Below, piece by piece: positions 11,945-23,950 of a DNA stretch of 64,000 bases. Under the pieces are notes generated by a model. The model did no database searches. It had not been told where the DNA came from and saw only the letters and a program-made list of their open reading frames with translations. How positions within the stretch are numbered: the stretch's first letter is position 1; each line of letters starts with the position of its first letter. Source of the stretch: Ceratopteris richardii (lineage: Eukaryota; Streptophyta; Polypodiopsida; Polypodiales; Pteridaceae); contig MU260055.1 of NCBI GenBank assembly GCA_020310875.1, forward strand, positions 1,030,001-1,094,000. Reading direction: 5' to 3'. The translations under genes and the position numbers were made by a program.

Positions 11945-12300
11945 AGTGATCAAAGAGGTCTTCCAATCTAGGCATTGAAAACCTATTTTTGATCGTTATC
12001 TTTTTTAATTCCCTATCATCTATTCAAAGTCTCATAGGACCATCTTTCTTTTTTACTAGGAGCATTGACCATGACCAAGCTGCATTACTAGGTCAAATGA
12101 ATCCTTTGACTAGATAATCCTAAAGTTGTTTCTCTACCTCGTCATGCTAGGATACACTAAGCCTATAAGGTGGCTTACAAATAGGGTTTGTGTTAATTTC
12201 TACCGCAATGTCATGGTCAATGTCCCCTCTCTTAGGTGGCAGCCTTACAAGTAAGCCAATGGGAAAAACGTCTTTAAACTCAAACATAAATCCTTAAAAT
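11945..12300 (-). pseudogene. Ty3/Gypsy reverse transcriptase, N-terminal part
   Basis: On the minus strand, with a few frame corrections, the sequence reads PPKRGDIDHDIAVEINTNP, PPYRLS, a helix ending VKGFI, then VKKKDGPMRL and a TIKNRFSMPRLEDLFDHL ending. This is the classic start of Ty3/Gypsy RT (PPYRxSPxE...GFIRPS...VKKKDGSxRMCxDYRxLNxxTIKNRYPLPRIDDLLDQL). The catalytic region after LFDHL is missing, cut at the Copia junction. Confidence 0.8.
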
Positions 12301-12468
12301 GCTTAACGACACACTCTTGCAAAAATGATTAATGGAAAGTGCTCTCCTCATTTACATTATTATCATGAAAATATACATAAGATGATGTGCCTATGCAATG
12401 TTGAAAATCAGAACTATACAATAAAAAGGTTTTTTGCACATGCTCAGAGTGAAACAAACTATGTAACT

Positions 12469-12890
12469 CTAAAGATGAGATGAGAAGTGCACTAGGTACA
12501 TCTCTCTCTCTCCTTGAATACAAAATTTATTTCCATTTTTCACAAATTCAAGAGTGTTTTTTTGATAGCTACATTTAAGCGTGTCTCCAAAATCCCAAAA
12601 CCACTCTCTTCCTAAGACAAGGTCTGTCCTCTTGATATTCATTATTTGGAAGTCCACATGGTCTATGTATCCCTGTATCTCAACTTCCAAATTGGATATG
12701 GAAGTATCACATATTCTCTTATCCTCACAGTGCATCATAGATGTGACATATTTATATGCACTAGGTTGTCTAGGAATCCACAATTTCACAATGAGAGCAT
12801 AGTTTATGAAATTATGTGTGATAGAGTCATCTATCATGACTCTCAACGTGGTTCTATAAACAGTACCATGAGGCTTAACCAAGTCATGTG
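12469..12890 (-). pseudogene. Ty3/Gypsy retropepsin domain
   Basis: An uninterrupted minus-strand frame of 137 residues matches the aspartic protease between gag and RT in Ty3/Gypsy elements. It has a strand TTLRVMIDDSITHNFIN in place of the usual VLIDSGSTHNFI, and a DLVLGREWFWDFG block matching the VVLGxxWLxxLG motif. The catalytic D-S/T-G triad is damaged (DDSIT), so the enzyme would be inactive. The RT fragment lies downstream and gag upstream on the same strand, in the expected order. Confidence 0.75.
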
Positions 12891-13199
12891 ATCCAAACTA
12901 TAGTGACCACAATACTAAGTTAAACAATAGGTATGCTCTATGTCCTCATGCATCACTTCCACTTCCTTATAGCTAGAGCTTCCATGTATTGGAAGTGTCT
13001 ATACTAGGTGGGCTACTATTTTGTCCTTGTTAGGGGCCATACTAGTCCCTGATTCTCCTTTGTTTTCTTCCCCCTTACGACCTGGAAAATATCATTGTGC
13101 ATGATTAGGAGACAAACACCTAAATCACATGTTTTCCCTCTTGGCCCTTCCATATTGTTCATTGGGTAACTTGGACCCTTATGATCTTTGTTTCTTTAT

Positions 13200-14190
13200 G
13201 AAAAGTTTGTTTTTCCCACAACTATTTTCTTCTCAAATTTAGTGGTACTAATAGGTTTGAGGGTGTGATCCATCTCCATAGGAGTATATTGAGGACAATT
13301 ATAGTCCTCGTATATCTACACATATTTGATCGCCTCCTCAAAGGTTTTAGAGTATTCCTACTAACCTCTCTCTTTATGGCCTTATCTTAACCTCTTACAA
13401 ATCCTCTGGTCTTCTAAAAATCAAGTCCTTTAAGTTTCAAAATTATCTATCTATAGGATATATGTAGAATGACAAGGGTCTACCCCTCTATGTGATCCTA
13501 TCCCACTTATCCCAATTCCTCGTTTCCTCACTATGAGGAAGAAACTCTTTCAAAAGAAGAGTTTCAATCTGTGCCTAGTCCGTAAGGATGGAATCAACCT
13601 CCTTGGGACTCATCTACCACTTATAATCTCATGGACCAAGTGAGAGACTTGCTTCAAGCACACAATACTCAAGTGGGGTGCCCTTCAATTGATGCAACTC
13701 ATTCCATTTTTGCAAAAAAGTATAGATTGCATCATTGTGTCTCTCTCGAACACTCCCATGAATGTTGATGATTTGAGATCTTGTAAGAGGGGAATCTCCT
13801 TAGAGCTTTCTCCTTTATCTAGGTTGGATAATCTCCTTCCTAGCCATCTCAAATCTATGAAGAGCAAGAATTCTTCTTTCTTTCCTATCTATGAAAGAGG
13901 TGACCTGCGTTTCTAAATAGACCATTTGAGTATTTAGTTGCCCTATAAGAGAGTTCATGATAACAATAACCATCTCTACCCTAAGGGTTGGCTCTTTGAG
14001 CTCATTGAATTGTTTGTGAGTCACAAACACATCATAGAGCTCAGTGTAGGAATACTCTTCCTCTTGTTCGACCTCTCCCATCCATTGGTCTAATCCCTCT
14101 AGAGTTTGATCCCTAGGTGGGGAAGCATGGTCTATTTGTTCTTGACCCTCATTTTCCATGTTTGAACCCCCCCAAGTGTACAAATAGAGA
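13200..14190 (-). pseudogene. Ty3/Gypsy gag remnant
   Basis: Minus-strand frames at 13815-14183 (acidic, then a coiled-coil-like segment with METxVTSF/RFEMARKE) and 13685-13867 lie directly upstream of the protease at 12469-12890 and fit a gag position. Sequence conservation is weak. Region 12900-13200 between them should hold the zinc knuckle, but I cannot see an intact C-x2-C. Confidence 0.45.
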
Positions 14191-16200
14191 GTTTACTTAA
14201 AGATGGAAGTAAACTTTATATGACAAGAAAGAGAGAAATATTACAAGAGCATTTCCCTGATGCTATTCCAAGCAGTATTGAAGTGATTTGATGTGATGAA
14301 GCTCTGATTTGAACTCAGCGTCAGCCCCAAACAAAAATTTGAAATGTCCAGTTCACCAAAGGAAGGACTTGGCACCAAAATTCAATCAACTTGACTCTAA
14401 AACAACTTCCAATCGCCCAAAAGGCCAAAATGCAACAAAGCTAAACAAATTTTAGGTTCTTGCTAGTCTACACCAATCATAGAAAGGCACTCCCATACCT
14501 ATAAATCAGGCCTGAAAGTGATTTGGACTCCAAATACTCCAAAACAAGGCCAAAGAGTGGTCAACAAGTTCGTGCTAAAATGCTACATGGTTTTTTTGAC
14601 CTACTAAATCTCCTCTAAATTATTATATTTACATTTAAATGAAGCTTCGCAAATACCTTTCAAGTCAAGACCAAAATGTATTGAATCCGGCCTCTGATCG
14701 CAAGCCTATGGCTCAAGGAAGTCATGGGTGTAGGTCTAGGTATATAGAATGAGAAGGATGGTGGGTATGTAACTTTGCAAGATCAAAGAGATAATCCAAG
14801 AAATTCCTATTCCTACTTTTCTTGTCCCATACCTTCAATCACATCTTGCAATACATACATAGAAGCTTATAGCTTGAAATCAACTTGAAATGATTATCCA
14901 AATTCCCCTCCAAAATTTGGAAATTTTGGTTTGAATGTACTTACAATCCACCTTTGGAGTTGCAAGTTCTTTGCATGAGCTGTGAGAAGAGAGGGATTAA
15001 TCCCATATATGAATGATCAGTGTCAAATGTAGAGAGATATTCAAGGCTCTTTTTTGGAGCTCTCAGCATAGAGAGGGAGAGGAGGGAAGGGAGGATCTCC
15101 CCAAGCTCCTTGCATGTGCTACTAGCTACCTTCCCACTGTTTCCTGGCCATTAAACTTGGAGAATGTTGATGCTTCACATGCACCATTAGCTATCCCTAT
15201 CATGGTCATTAGTGGCGCTGATACTAGTCTGAAAATCCCAATGATTCTCCCTATCTTTTGCTTAGGAGGAAGCAGTGTGTTTGAGGACGTTGAATAGCGA
15301 TACATATGGATGGAGGCACATGTAGATGAACATAGATCTCACCGACCATCTAGGTACCAATATCCATTTTTATTTTCCCTCTATCTTATGTTCCATAAAG
15401 GGACCATGTGGCATCTCACATGGGTGCCACATGACACTCATGTGAGAGTCCATTTATACGTATCTTTAAGGGAGAGTTCACATGCTCATCCCCAAGGGTT
15501 CTAATATAACAACATAAGAATTGGTTACCAAAAAATCTTGTTACACCAATCAAAATAATCAACTTGCACATACATTCCCCTTTCTAAATTTATATTTTCT
15601 TAATCAACCATGATAAAATTTCATTGGCTAGAATTAAAGCAATTATTCTTCCATACAACCACAAGAAAGAAGAATTGTTGGATATCTTATTAAAAATCCT
15701 TAATTGGCATAAAATATACCTTTGGGGTGCTTAATTACTTTTTGGTTTGACCATTTAATACTTAAAGTCCGAAATAAGACTTTTTAGTTCTTTATAACTA
15801 CAATTCTTCGACCCCAGCTTTATTGATGTGTGAGACAAAGAAATTGGTCTCAGAAGCCACACTCTGTCCAATGTAGGATCAATACAATTCGTGTGATACA
15901 AAGGATTGATCCTACATATGTGAAGAATAAAGTTCTCAATAAAGTTCGTGTAAGTCCCCATACATATGTGTGTATGAAATTCAATACTTCATTGCTCACA
16001 TGTGCTCCCTTCTTGAATTGCAATATGCTTTGTTTCCCTAAGTGACAAACATGCAATAAATTTGCATATTTTGAGATTTAAGATGAGGTAGACCACCCAC
16101 CAAGCCCCTACTTGGCATTTCCTTCATCCTTCATAAATTTACATGCACAATTATTTTATGCCATAAGTCAATCTCTACAATCTATTTATTTTCGATTGAC
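14191..16200. other. Unassigned; possible Gypsy leader/LTR plus unknown sequence
   Basis: No protein-coding similarity recognised. On the minus strand near 14365 the word TTGGTGCCAAG could be a Gypsy primer-binding-site relic of the adjoining element, but LTR ends were not found. Open frames at 15013-15297 and 15310-15504 have no recognisable domain. An inverted repeat lies at 15871-15917. Confidence 0.35.
15871..15917. repeat. 13-bp inverted repeat with 21-nt loop
   Basis: ATGTAGGATCAAT at 15871-15883 is the exact reverse complement of 15905-15917 (ATTGATCCTACAT). A single hairpin of this size could be structural or a small MITE-type relic; nothing else supports a function. Confidence 0.8.
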
Positions 16201-16769
16201 AAGTAGACAGTGTGAGGGGTTGATGGCTTTACCTCCATGGTGAAGAGTCATCCTTGCTACTTTCCTTTTTCTATGAGATTTTATTCTACTTGATTGCCTC
16301 CTCCTTTTTCTACTTGATTGCATCCTCCTTTGGACCAACAATCTCTTGCATAATGGCCCGATTTTCCATAATTGTAGAATTATCCATTGGATGCTTCTCT
16401 TCCATGTGATCTTCCTCCTTTTCCTTTGCTCCTTTCTCTTCCTCTTGATCCATTGATTTTGTTGGAACTTTCTTGGTTTCTTGAGCTTGAGTTTGACCTC
16501 CCTCTCCCTCTTTCTTGGGATTTTTATCCACCTCTTTCCCCTTTGCCTCTACCTACATAGAAAACTTGGGCTTGGTTGCCCTTTGATTGTGAACCTCCTT
16601 GATTCATCTCCTCAGTCACCATCAATGTGACTAATTGATCAATTTATGGTAGGGAATCCCTGACATAAATTGATACGGTTAATGCTTTTCACCTTTCATC
16701 CTCTTTCAAACCATTAAGAGTGTGCATGACAAGATCGTCATCTTTGATTGGGCTTTCAATTAAGCATAG
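16200..16769 (-). pseudogene. Copia gag fragment with a degenerate zinc knuckle
   Basis: Minus-strand frames read DDDLVMHTLNGLKEDER, IYVRDSLP, then LVTLMVTEEMNQGGSQ, a Gly/Arg/Lys-rich stretch and YGKSGHYARDCWSKGGC. This is the C-terminal part of a Copia gag. The usual CYNCGKxGHxARDCW knuckle has both first cysteines changed (Phe, Tyr). The fragment ends exactly where the family-A LTR starts (16770), so that element probably inserted into it. Confidence 0.65.
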
Positions 16770-16999
16770 TGTTGATATATTTAGGTAATGATGTGTGTGA
16801 ACACTCTGGGACCGTCGGGGCACTCTTTTCCCTCTTTAGGAGGTTTTTTTCCCTCGGCTTGTATATACACCTATTGCCCTAATGGGCTACTTATCTTTGT
16901 ACATTCTCTAGTAATTCATTCAGTATTGTGTGTTGTGCTCCAAGCTTCTTCTTCTTCCTTGTGTTGTTCGTGTGCTTCCGCAAACGTCTAACTCCAACA
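16770..16999 (+). repeat. 5' LTR of the family-A Copia element
   Basis: 230 bp, beginning TGTTGATATATTTAGG and ending CTCCAACA, with a TATA-like GTATATACA at 16861-16869. It aligns end to end with the LTR at 34286-34513 and with the fragment at 3671-3809. Confidence 0.9.
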
Positions 17000-17001
17000 A
17001 T

Positions 17002-17013
17002 TGGTATTAGAGC
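17002..17013 (+). promoter_or_regulatory. Primer-binding site of the family-A element
   Basis: TGGTATTAGAGC two bases after the LTR, differing by one base from TGGTATCAGAGC, the complement of the 3' end of plant initiator tRNA-Met. It would prime minus-strand DNA synthesis. Confidence 0.85.
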
Positions 17014-17352
17014 AGGTCATCTCTTCATCTAGGGTGCCATCGACACTCCTCCATTTGCGGTCTCAGATTCGCACGAAATTTGGTGAGCATACTCAGGGTG
17101 TTTCAGAGATCAAAACCGCTTCGCTCTATGGTCCCGAAAACGATCTGAGCTCGTTTCGGCCTACAAACGCACTATCGCAGCGCTTATGCAGGCTATTTCA
17201 TCTTTTTGTGCCAAAGGTATATACCAATTTTTGTTCACCAGTTTAAGCGTCTCGAAGTCTGCTACAGATCTAGCAGAACTCGTCTGGGCAGTTCTGTTCA
17301 ACTTTTTGAGATACAGTCAATTTTCTGCATCAAGGTATTTTAGTCACCGACC

Positions 17353-18285
17353 ATGGCTGAAAGCAGTGATGTATTCCGTATGTTGGCTGTTGAGGATAAG
17401 TTGGATGGTACCAACTACCCATTGTGGGCTTATATAATGCGACACGTATTGGTTGCAAAAGGATTGTGGAACATTGTGCAAGGTGTTGAAAGACGTCCTG
17501 TTACACCTCTGACTACAGGTACTGCAAATATAGGTGCTAGAGCCGATGAAGATGGTGTCGAAGTTGATATTCCGCAGATTACTGTTCGTGCTGTTGTTTC
17601 TGTTGCACCTACTGCAAAGGAGATTCGCTGGGATGGTAGAGATGCCTAGGCACATGCATTGATAGCTTTGTCTATCAAACGTGCCATTATTCCTCATATT
17701 CGCTCTTGCAGAACAGCTAAGGATGCTTGGGATACACTTACCACATTGTACCAAACTAGGAATGAGGCTCGTGTTGCTTACCTCCGAAAACAGTGGGAGA
17801 GTGAGCACATGAATGAAGGTGATTCTATGGACAATTTCCTAACAAAGATCAAAGACTTGAAGGAACAGTTGATTTTTGCTGATGAGGTTATACCAGATAG
17901 CTCACTTGTGCAGACCGTTCTGAATGGTCTTCCTGATTCATATCAGAGTTTTGCTTCTACTCTTCGGTTGATGATGAAAGGCAATCCAAATGCCTTGTCA
18001 TTTGAGGAGTTAGTCTCTATTCTGTTGCAGGAAGATTAGTCTAAGCAGAACAGGTCCATTATGCGTGTTGCAGATCGAGCTTTCTTGGCTAGTCAGAAGG
18101 GCAAAGGAAAATGGAGTTCTTCTACTAGTAAGCAGAAATCTACAAATATTGCACATTCAAAGAACCAAGACAAAGATGAGAAAAAATCAGAAAAGCAAAT
18201 TTTTTTTGTAAGTACTGTAAAGGGAATGATCATATCATAAAGAACTGTCCAAAACTGGCTCCAAAAGAGGCAAAGAAGAAAGAGG
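17353..18285 (+). pseudogene. Copia family-A gag (broken)
   Basis: Starts at ATG 17353 (MAESSDVFRMLAVEDKLDG), followed by the UBN2-type gag core: NYPLWAYIMRHVLVAKGLWN, IKRAIIPHIRSCRTAKDAWD, FLTKIKDLKEQL and VLNGLPDSYQSFASTLR. In-frame stops lie at 17647-17649 (TAG) and 18037-18039 (TAG). After a frameshift near 18210 the zinc knuckle CKYCKGNDHIIKNC (C-x2-C-x4-H-x4-C) is intact at about 18212-18255. Gag would form the virus-like particle in the cytoplasm. Confidence 0.9.
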
Positions 18286-19308
18286 CTGGAATGGTTGTTG
18301 CAGAAGCCTCTACACCAAAAACGGAGTTTGCTAATCTTGTGCAGGAAGAAGAATGGGCGTTCACTACTGTTTGCAGTTTTGACCCATCTTCTCATGAGCA
18401 GTGCATGCCTGCAGTAGACTCAGATGTTTGGTACTTTGACAGTGGGGAGACCAAACATATTACCTCGCAGCGCAGTTTCTTCTCTTCACTCGAGCTTGCC
18501 CCTACAGGGAATACTGTTACATGCACCAACAACTGCTCTTATCCTGTTATGGGAGTTGGTAAGATCATTTTGACTACTATTGATGGTAGTTCTTTCACTT
18601 TATCAGATGCTTTATTTGTGCCAGGGATCAAGAAGAATCTGTTATCAGTTTCTGCATTAGCCAAGATTGGCTTGGTTGTGAAATTTGTTGATGACAGATG
18701 TACAGTTCATGATCTGTCAAATGGCGATGTTATTATTGCTTCTGGCATTTTATGTCGTGGGCTGTATAAGCTCATAGACTATGAAAGATCTAAAAATGAT
18801 TTGGCATGTGTAGTAAATGATTCTCAGGCTATGTCAGATGCAAAGCTTTGGCATGCATGCTTTGGTCATCTGAATTTTGCTAGTTTGCTATGCCTGCAGA
18901 AATCTGAAATGGTATCCTCTTTGCCCAAACTTGAGGCACCTGGAAAACATGTTTGTGAAGGCAGTATTTTAGGCAAAATGCAGCGTTCCTCCTTTCCAAA
19001 AGATGGTTCAGTTCGGGCTACACAGAAATTGCAGCTTGTACATAGTGATGTCTGTGGTCCTATGCAGACACCCTCTTTTGGAAATTACCTTTACTTCGTG
19101 ACTTTTATTGATGATTTTTCCAGGCATGCATGGGTATATCCACTCAAAGCAAAGTTTGAAGTGTTCATGTGCTTCAAATAGTTTTTGGTTTTTCTGAAAA
19201 TCTGTCAACATGTAAAATGGGCACCCTCCGTTCTGATCGAGGGGGGGAATATATGTCTTCTGATTTTAATGCATTTCTGGCTGAACGTGGGATAAAACAC
19301 TAGTGTGC
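18286..19308 (+). pseudogene. Copia family-A protease and integrase N-terminus (broken)
   Basis: The frame 18291-19181 carries the protease motif as VWYFDSGETKHIT; the usual DSGA is DSGE, a change likely to impair catalysis. GAG-pre-integrase follows (LWHACFGHLNFASLLCLQK), then the integrase core start LVHSDVCGPM and FVTFIDDFSRHAWVYPLK. A stop (19179-19181) and a frameshift lie before RSDRGGEYMSSDF-like sequence, so integrase cannot be made as one chain. Confidence 0.9.
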
Positions 19309-19309
19309 A

Positions 19310-21041
19310 GTGCCGTATACACCTCAACAGAATGGAGTTGCTGAACAAAAGAACAGGTCACTCACGGAGATGGCGAGGTGTATGGTCAAGAGTCAGGCTT
19401 TACCTCATAGTTTCTGGCTTGAGGCTGTCATGTGTGCAACATATGTACTGAACAGGTGTCCCACTAAAGCGCTGCAGTCTATCACTCCATATGAGGCTTG
19501 GCATGATCGCAAGCCATCTGTTGCTCATCTGCATGTTTTTGGTTGTTTGACATACACATTAGTGTCTGAACAACATCGTAGAAAATTGGATGATAAAGCA
19601 ATAAAATGTATTTTTGTTGGGTACAGTTCTGAAAGTAAAGGTTATCGTCTGTATCATCCACAGACTAAATGCATTCTGTTTAGCCGTGATGTTGTTTTTG
19701 TGGAAGATGCTATTCAGCCATTGCTTTCATGTACTAAGGAGACATCTGTTAGCTCCAAAGACATGTATGATACTTTGATGCCTCTTTTTATAGGTGGACA
19801 GTCTAGTGCAGGTCCTAATGAGGGAGCTTCTCAGCCTTTGCAGGTTTCATATGATGATGTAGATCATTCCATTTCTGATGCAGATTTACATGATGCACTT
19901 ATTGATGAGAGAGCTGATATTGAGCAGGCAAAAACTATGCCAAAATGGCTGGTGCAGACTTTGCGTGATAGCAAATTAGATGCACCTTTGTCATATCGTA
20001 CTCGTTCAGGCTCTCATAGTGCCTCCTTTGCATCAGATTGCTATGCTATGGCTGCATCTAGTCTCTGTGACGAGAATGAGCTTGTTTCTTTTGATGAAGC
20101 ACAGAATTCAGAAAATTGGATGGCTGCTATGCAATCTGAATATGATGCTATAATGAAGAATGATACATGGTCTTTATGTGACTTGCCTTCTGGCAAGAAG
20201 GCCATTGGCACTAAGTGGGTATACAAGTTGAAGCGTAAACCTGATGGTATAGTTGACAGGTATAAGACTAGGCTTGTTGCAAAGGGTTATGCACAGGAAA
20301 GAGGCATTGATTTTGATGAGACCTTTGCACCTACATGCCGTATGACTACTGTTCGGAGCATTTGTGCACTTGCAACCCATCATGGTTGGAATGTACATCA
20401 GTTGGATATTAAAACTGCATTTCTGAATGATGACTTGCATGAAGAAGTGTATGTTTTTCAGCCCCACCACTTTGTGCAAAAAGGGCATGAAAACCAGGTG
20501 TGCAGGTTAAAGAAGGCATTATATGGTTTAAAGCAAGCACCACGTGCTTGGTATGAGAAGATACATGCCTATCTGATTGCACATGGTTTTGAGAACAGTC
20601 CAACTGAAAGCACCTTATATGTTGAGTGTGCTAATGATGTGCTTCTGATCATTGTTGTCTATGTTGACGAAATGCTGCTCACTGGTCCTATTGAGAAGCA
20701 TCTTGCTGATTTCAAGGTTGATTTGCATGCCTCATTTGAGATGTCTGATTTGGGGCATTTGCATCACTATTTGGGCATTCAGTTTATGCAAGTTGATGGT
20801 GGAATGGCTTTTTGTCAAACGAAATATATTGACACATTATTACAGCGTTTTGGCCTTGAAGACTGTAAGCCTATTGCCACTCCTATGGAGACAGGTTTAC
20901 GATTGAGTCTTCATGATGTTGGAGATGCATTTGATTCTGTTCTCTATCAGCAGGTTGTTGGATGCTTGATTTACTTATGCATTACTCGGCCAGATATTCA
21001 GTTTGCTGTCTCACAGATGAGCAAGTTTATGCATTGCCCAT
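19310..21041 (+). pseudogene. Copia family-A integrase C-terminus and reverse transcriptase
   Basis: A long open frame of about 577 codons. It begins in the integrase core (PYTPQQNGVAEQKNRSL), continues with VFGCLTYTL and KCIFVGYSSESKGYRLYHP, an acidic linker, and [57 protein letters not shown]. The catalytic YVDD box reads YVDEMLLTG, so the second aspartate is lost. It ends QMSKFMHCP where homology stops. It probably reads open only because loss was recent. Confidence 0.93.
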
Positions 21042-21559
21042 GAGTCCCATATATAGTATAGGGTTGGTAAATGATTCTTTATGTGTCTCCATATTGTTAA
21101 CTTCAAAGTGGTATGCTCGATGTGGACAAGTAATAATGGCAATATGACCATTTTTTTGACTAATTGTCTCCTTTTAACCATTTGTGCGAGCCTCGCTTTG
21201 AAGATTAAGATGCTGGTGGAGAAAAACTTTTTATAATTGCAATCAAGACTTTGTGATCAAACATATTTATTGTGGTAAGCATGATCAAAAAATTTCTATC
21301 ATGAACACCTCAATCAAAAAGTTTTATTCCCTTGATCAAAATATTTTATTTCCATGGTTAAAGAAATTTATTGTCGTGATCAAAATCATTTAATATGGTT
21401 GAATTTATCATGATGATACTTTTTCGCTTAATTTTGGGTCTCATATTTTGATGATTAGGGAAGATGATGCAATCTTTCTTTGTAGTGACCACGACGTACA
21501 AATACTTTTGATAATAGGACTTTTTTAAGTACTATTGCACATAATTTTTCTTAAGATTA
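21042..21559. other. Boundary sequence, nothing firm
   Basis: AT-rich sequence between the cut end of the family-A element and the minus-strand Copia element. No LTR or coding feature recognised; part of it may be the worn RNase H end of the neighbour. Confidence 0.35.
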
Positions 21560-22700
21560 GTAGATACCTTCATTAACTATCCCTTTGTGGTACTTGACTA
21601 CTCTCTTTGTAGCATCCATGTGTGGCCTTCTAGGTGAGTGTAAGAAATGACTAAGCACTCCCACACTACATGATATGGCTGATCTTGTCTGAGTAGCATA
21701 TATCAAGCTACCAACTAATCTTTGATACTCTTTAGGATCAGCAATCTACTCACCTTCATAAACACTTAGTTTATGGTTCGATTCCAAAGGTGTGCCTACA
21801 AGCTTTGTGTTCTCCATTCTAAACTTTAGAAGTAGGCCTTGAATGTATCTTCTTTGAGTTAGATACATCCCTTCATCTGTATAAATCACTTGCATACCTA
21901 GAAAATATGTGAGCTCACCTAAGTCATTGATTTTTAACTCTTCTTGCATGTGTCTCTTGATCCTTTGAATTCCATTCAGATCATCACCTATCACAATAAT
22001 ATCATCTACTTATACACGTAGATAGATAACCTCATTGTAATCCATTTTGATGAATAAAGAAGGACACAAGTTGCTAGGTTTGAACCCTTGATCTTGAAAG
22101 TATGTAATCAACTTATAATTCCAAGCTCTAGGAGCTTGTTTCAATCCATATAATGCTTTCTTAAGTCTACAAACATAAGATGTATGATTAGGATTTTCAC
22201 AACCTGGAGGTTGTGACATGTATACCTCTTCACTTATCCAACCATTTAGGAATGCATTTTTCACATCAAATTGCAGGAGTCTCCTATTTCTTGCAAAAAC
22301 TACACTTATCAATGTTCTAATTGTAGATAGTATTCATCTTTGAAACTAGTCAAAATGTTTCCTCATAGTCTATACTGTGACTTTGTGGGCATCCTTTGGC
22401 AACTAATATTTCCTTGTATGTACAAACTGATCCACTTGAGTTTCTTTTAACTTTATGTACCCAATTGCAACCAATCACCTTTTGATTGGATGAAATTGGA
22501 ACCCAATCCCAAGTGTCCATCTCCTTCAATGCATCTATTTCTTCTTTCATTGACTTTTCCCAATAAGGGTTTCCCTTTTCCTTCTCATACATTGAGGATT
22601 CTGCTAAAATTGAGTCCTTTGCCAAGTAGATTGAATGCTTTCTAACAATTCTGGAATCATATCCATACCTTTTTGGTTTTCTTGTCTCCCTTGTTAACCT
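21560..22700 (-). pseudogene. Copia reverse transcriptase and RNase H start (second family)
   Basis: Three frames cover RT: WDWVPISSNQKVIGCNWVHK with a KGCPQSHSIDYEETF ending; FDVKNAFLNGWISEEVYMSQ with [13 protein letters not shown]; and a segment from IGDDLNGI to LKINDLGELTYFLGMQV and the late CxxTP-like LVGTPLESN. The stop after YLRV lies where the YVDD box should be. RNase H sequence fades near 21560. Confidence 0.88.
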
Positions 22701-22981
22701 TCTAGGTGCTTTCTTGGATCATTCCCTACACTCTTGCATTTTTACTTTGCCTCTTGACTTCCATAGCTTGTAATCCTTTTCTCTTTCATCTTGGTCATCA
22801 TTTGTATCACTTCTTAGATCCAGGATATGTGTATCATACTTGCTTCCTAATTAATGAGAATCAAAATCAATATCATATGGTTGAGTTACTTTTGTTTGTT
22901 TTAATCATACCAAGAATCGTGTTCTTTAAACACAACATCCCTACTTATAGTGAATTTCGTGGTTGATGGATTAAAGAATCT

Positions 22982-23943
22982 TTAACCCATCGGAGTTGAG
23001 TCATACCCAATAAACATTGCCTTTGTTGCTCTTTCATCTAGCTTACCTCTGATTTGTGAAGGTACATGAATATAAGCTAAACAACCAAACACCTTGCAAT
23101 GTCCAAGACTAGGTTTTCTTCCATACCATGCTTCATAAGAAGTCATACCTTGGAGTGATTTGGATGGTACTCTATTGACAAGGTACACAACAACTAAAAT
23201 ATCCTCTGCCCATAAATAATGTGGCAACCTCTTCTCTTCAAGCATTGTTTTGGCTGATCCAACCAATATCTTGTTTCTTCTCTCTGCAATTCCATTTAGT
23301 TGAGGAGAGTACCTAGTAGTCACTTCCCTTTTGATACCTTTATCCTACAAAAACTCATCAAAGTCTTTAGGGAAGTATTCTCCCCCTCCATCAGATCTAA
23401 GCTTCTTGAATGATCTACCTGTATGGTTCTGTACTTGATACTTTTGAAGTAGTCAAACACTTCATTGTTACTTTTGATAAAGTATAGAGTAGTTCATCTA
23501 CTATGGTGATCAATAAATGAGACATAATACCTTGATCTTGCCAATGCAGGTTCTTGACTTGGACCCCCATACATCTACATGTACTAAGTCCAATAAGTTG
23601 TTGCGGATGTAGCCTTTGTGGTTGAATGTTTATCTTTGTGCCTTCCCAATCTGACATGCATCCATTTGCTAATCATGTGTTGCTTTGATATGTTTGGTAG
23701 TCCAAGCACACTTTGATCCCTGGATATATCCTTCAAAGTTCTCTCATTCACATGAGCTAGCCTCTTATGCCACACTTCAAGCTCACTTAGGGTTTGAGAT
23801 CCAAAGTTGAATAGATCTATGTCCCTACTTTCTACTACTTTAAAAGTAAAGAGCCTACCATGCTTCTCACTGCTGGCTATCTTCTTGAAGCCTTGATAGG
23901 GATCTTCCACAAAAGCTCCATGTTGGGTGAACCTAACTTTCAA
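22982..23943 (-). pseudogene. Copia integrase (second family)
   Basis: GAG-pre-integrase (LEVWHKRLAHVNERTLKDIS) is followed by a frameshifted core. The C-terminal core is then open: RYSPQLNGIAERRNK, LPHYLWAEDI, SYEAWYGRKPSLGHCKVFGC and FIGYDSTPMG. The DGGGEYF motif is visible near 23370 in another frame. Confidence 0.85.
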
Positions 23944-23950
23944 GACTTTC

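Larger units (their letters stand above)
16770..21041 (+). mobile_element. Copia element, family A (5' LTR to RNase H start; 3' end lost)
   Basis: It starts with a 230-bp LTR (TGTTGATATA...CTCCAACA) and a PBS, followed by gag, protease, integrase and reverse transcriptase in Copia order. It ends at MSKFMHCP (about 21041), at the RT/RNase H boundary. The homologous copy at 32063-34513 continues there with GIKHWQAVKYI, so the 3' third including the second LTR is missing. Several stops and frameshifts make it non-autonomous. Confidence 0.92.

Noticed and set aside
15013..15297. 94-codon plus-strand frame
   Set aside because: No family resemblance, no splice or promoter support; listed only as unassigned sequence.
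17344..17808. 154-codon minus-strand frame over Copia gag
   Set aside because: Antisense shadow of gag, no recognisable domain.
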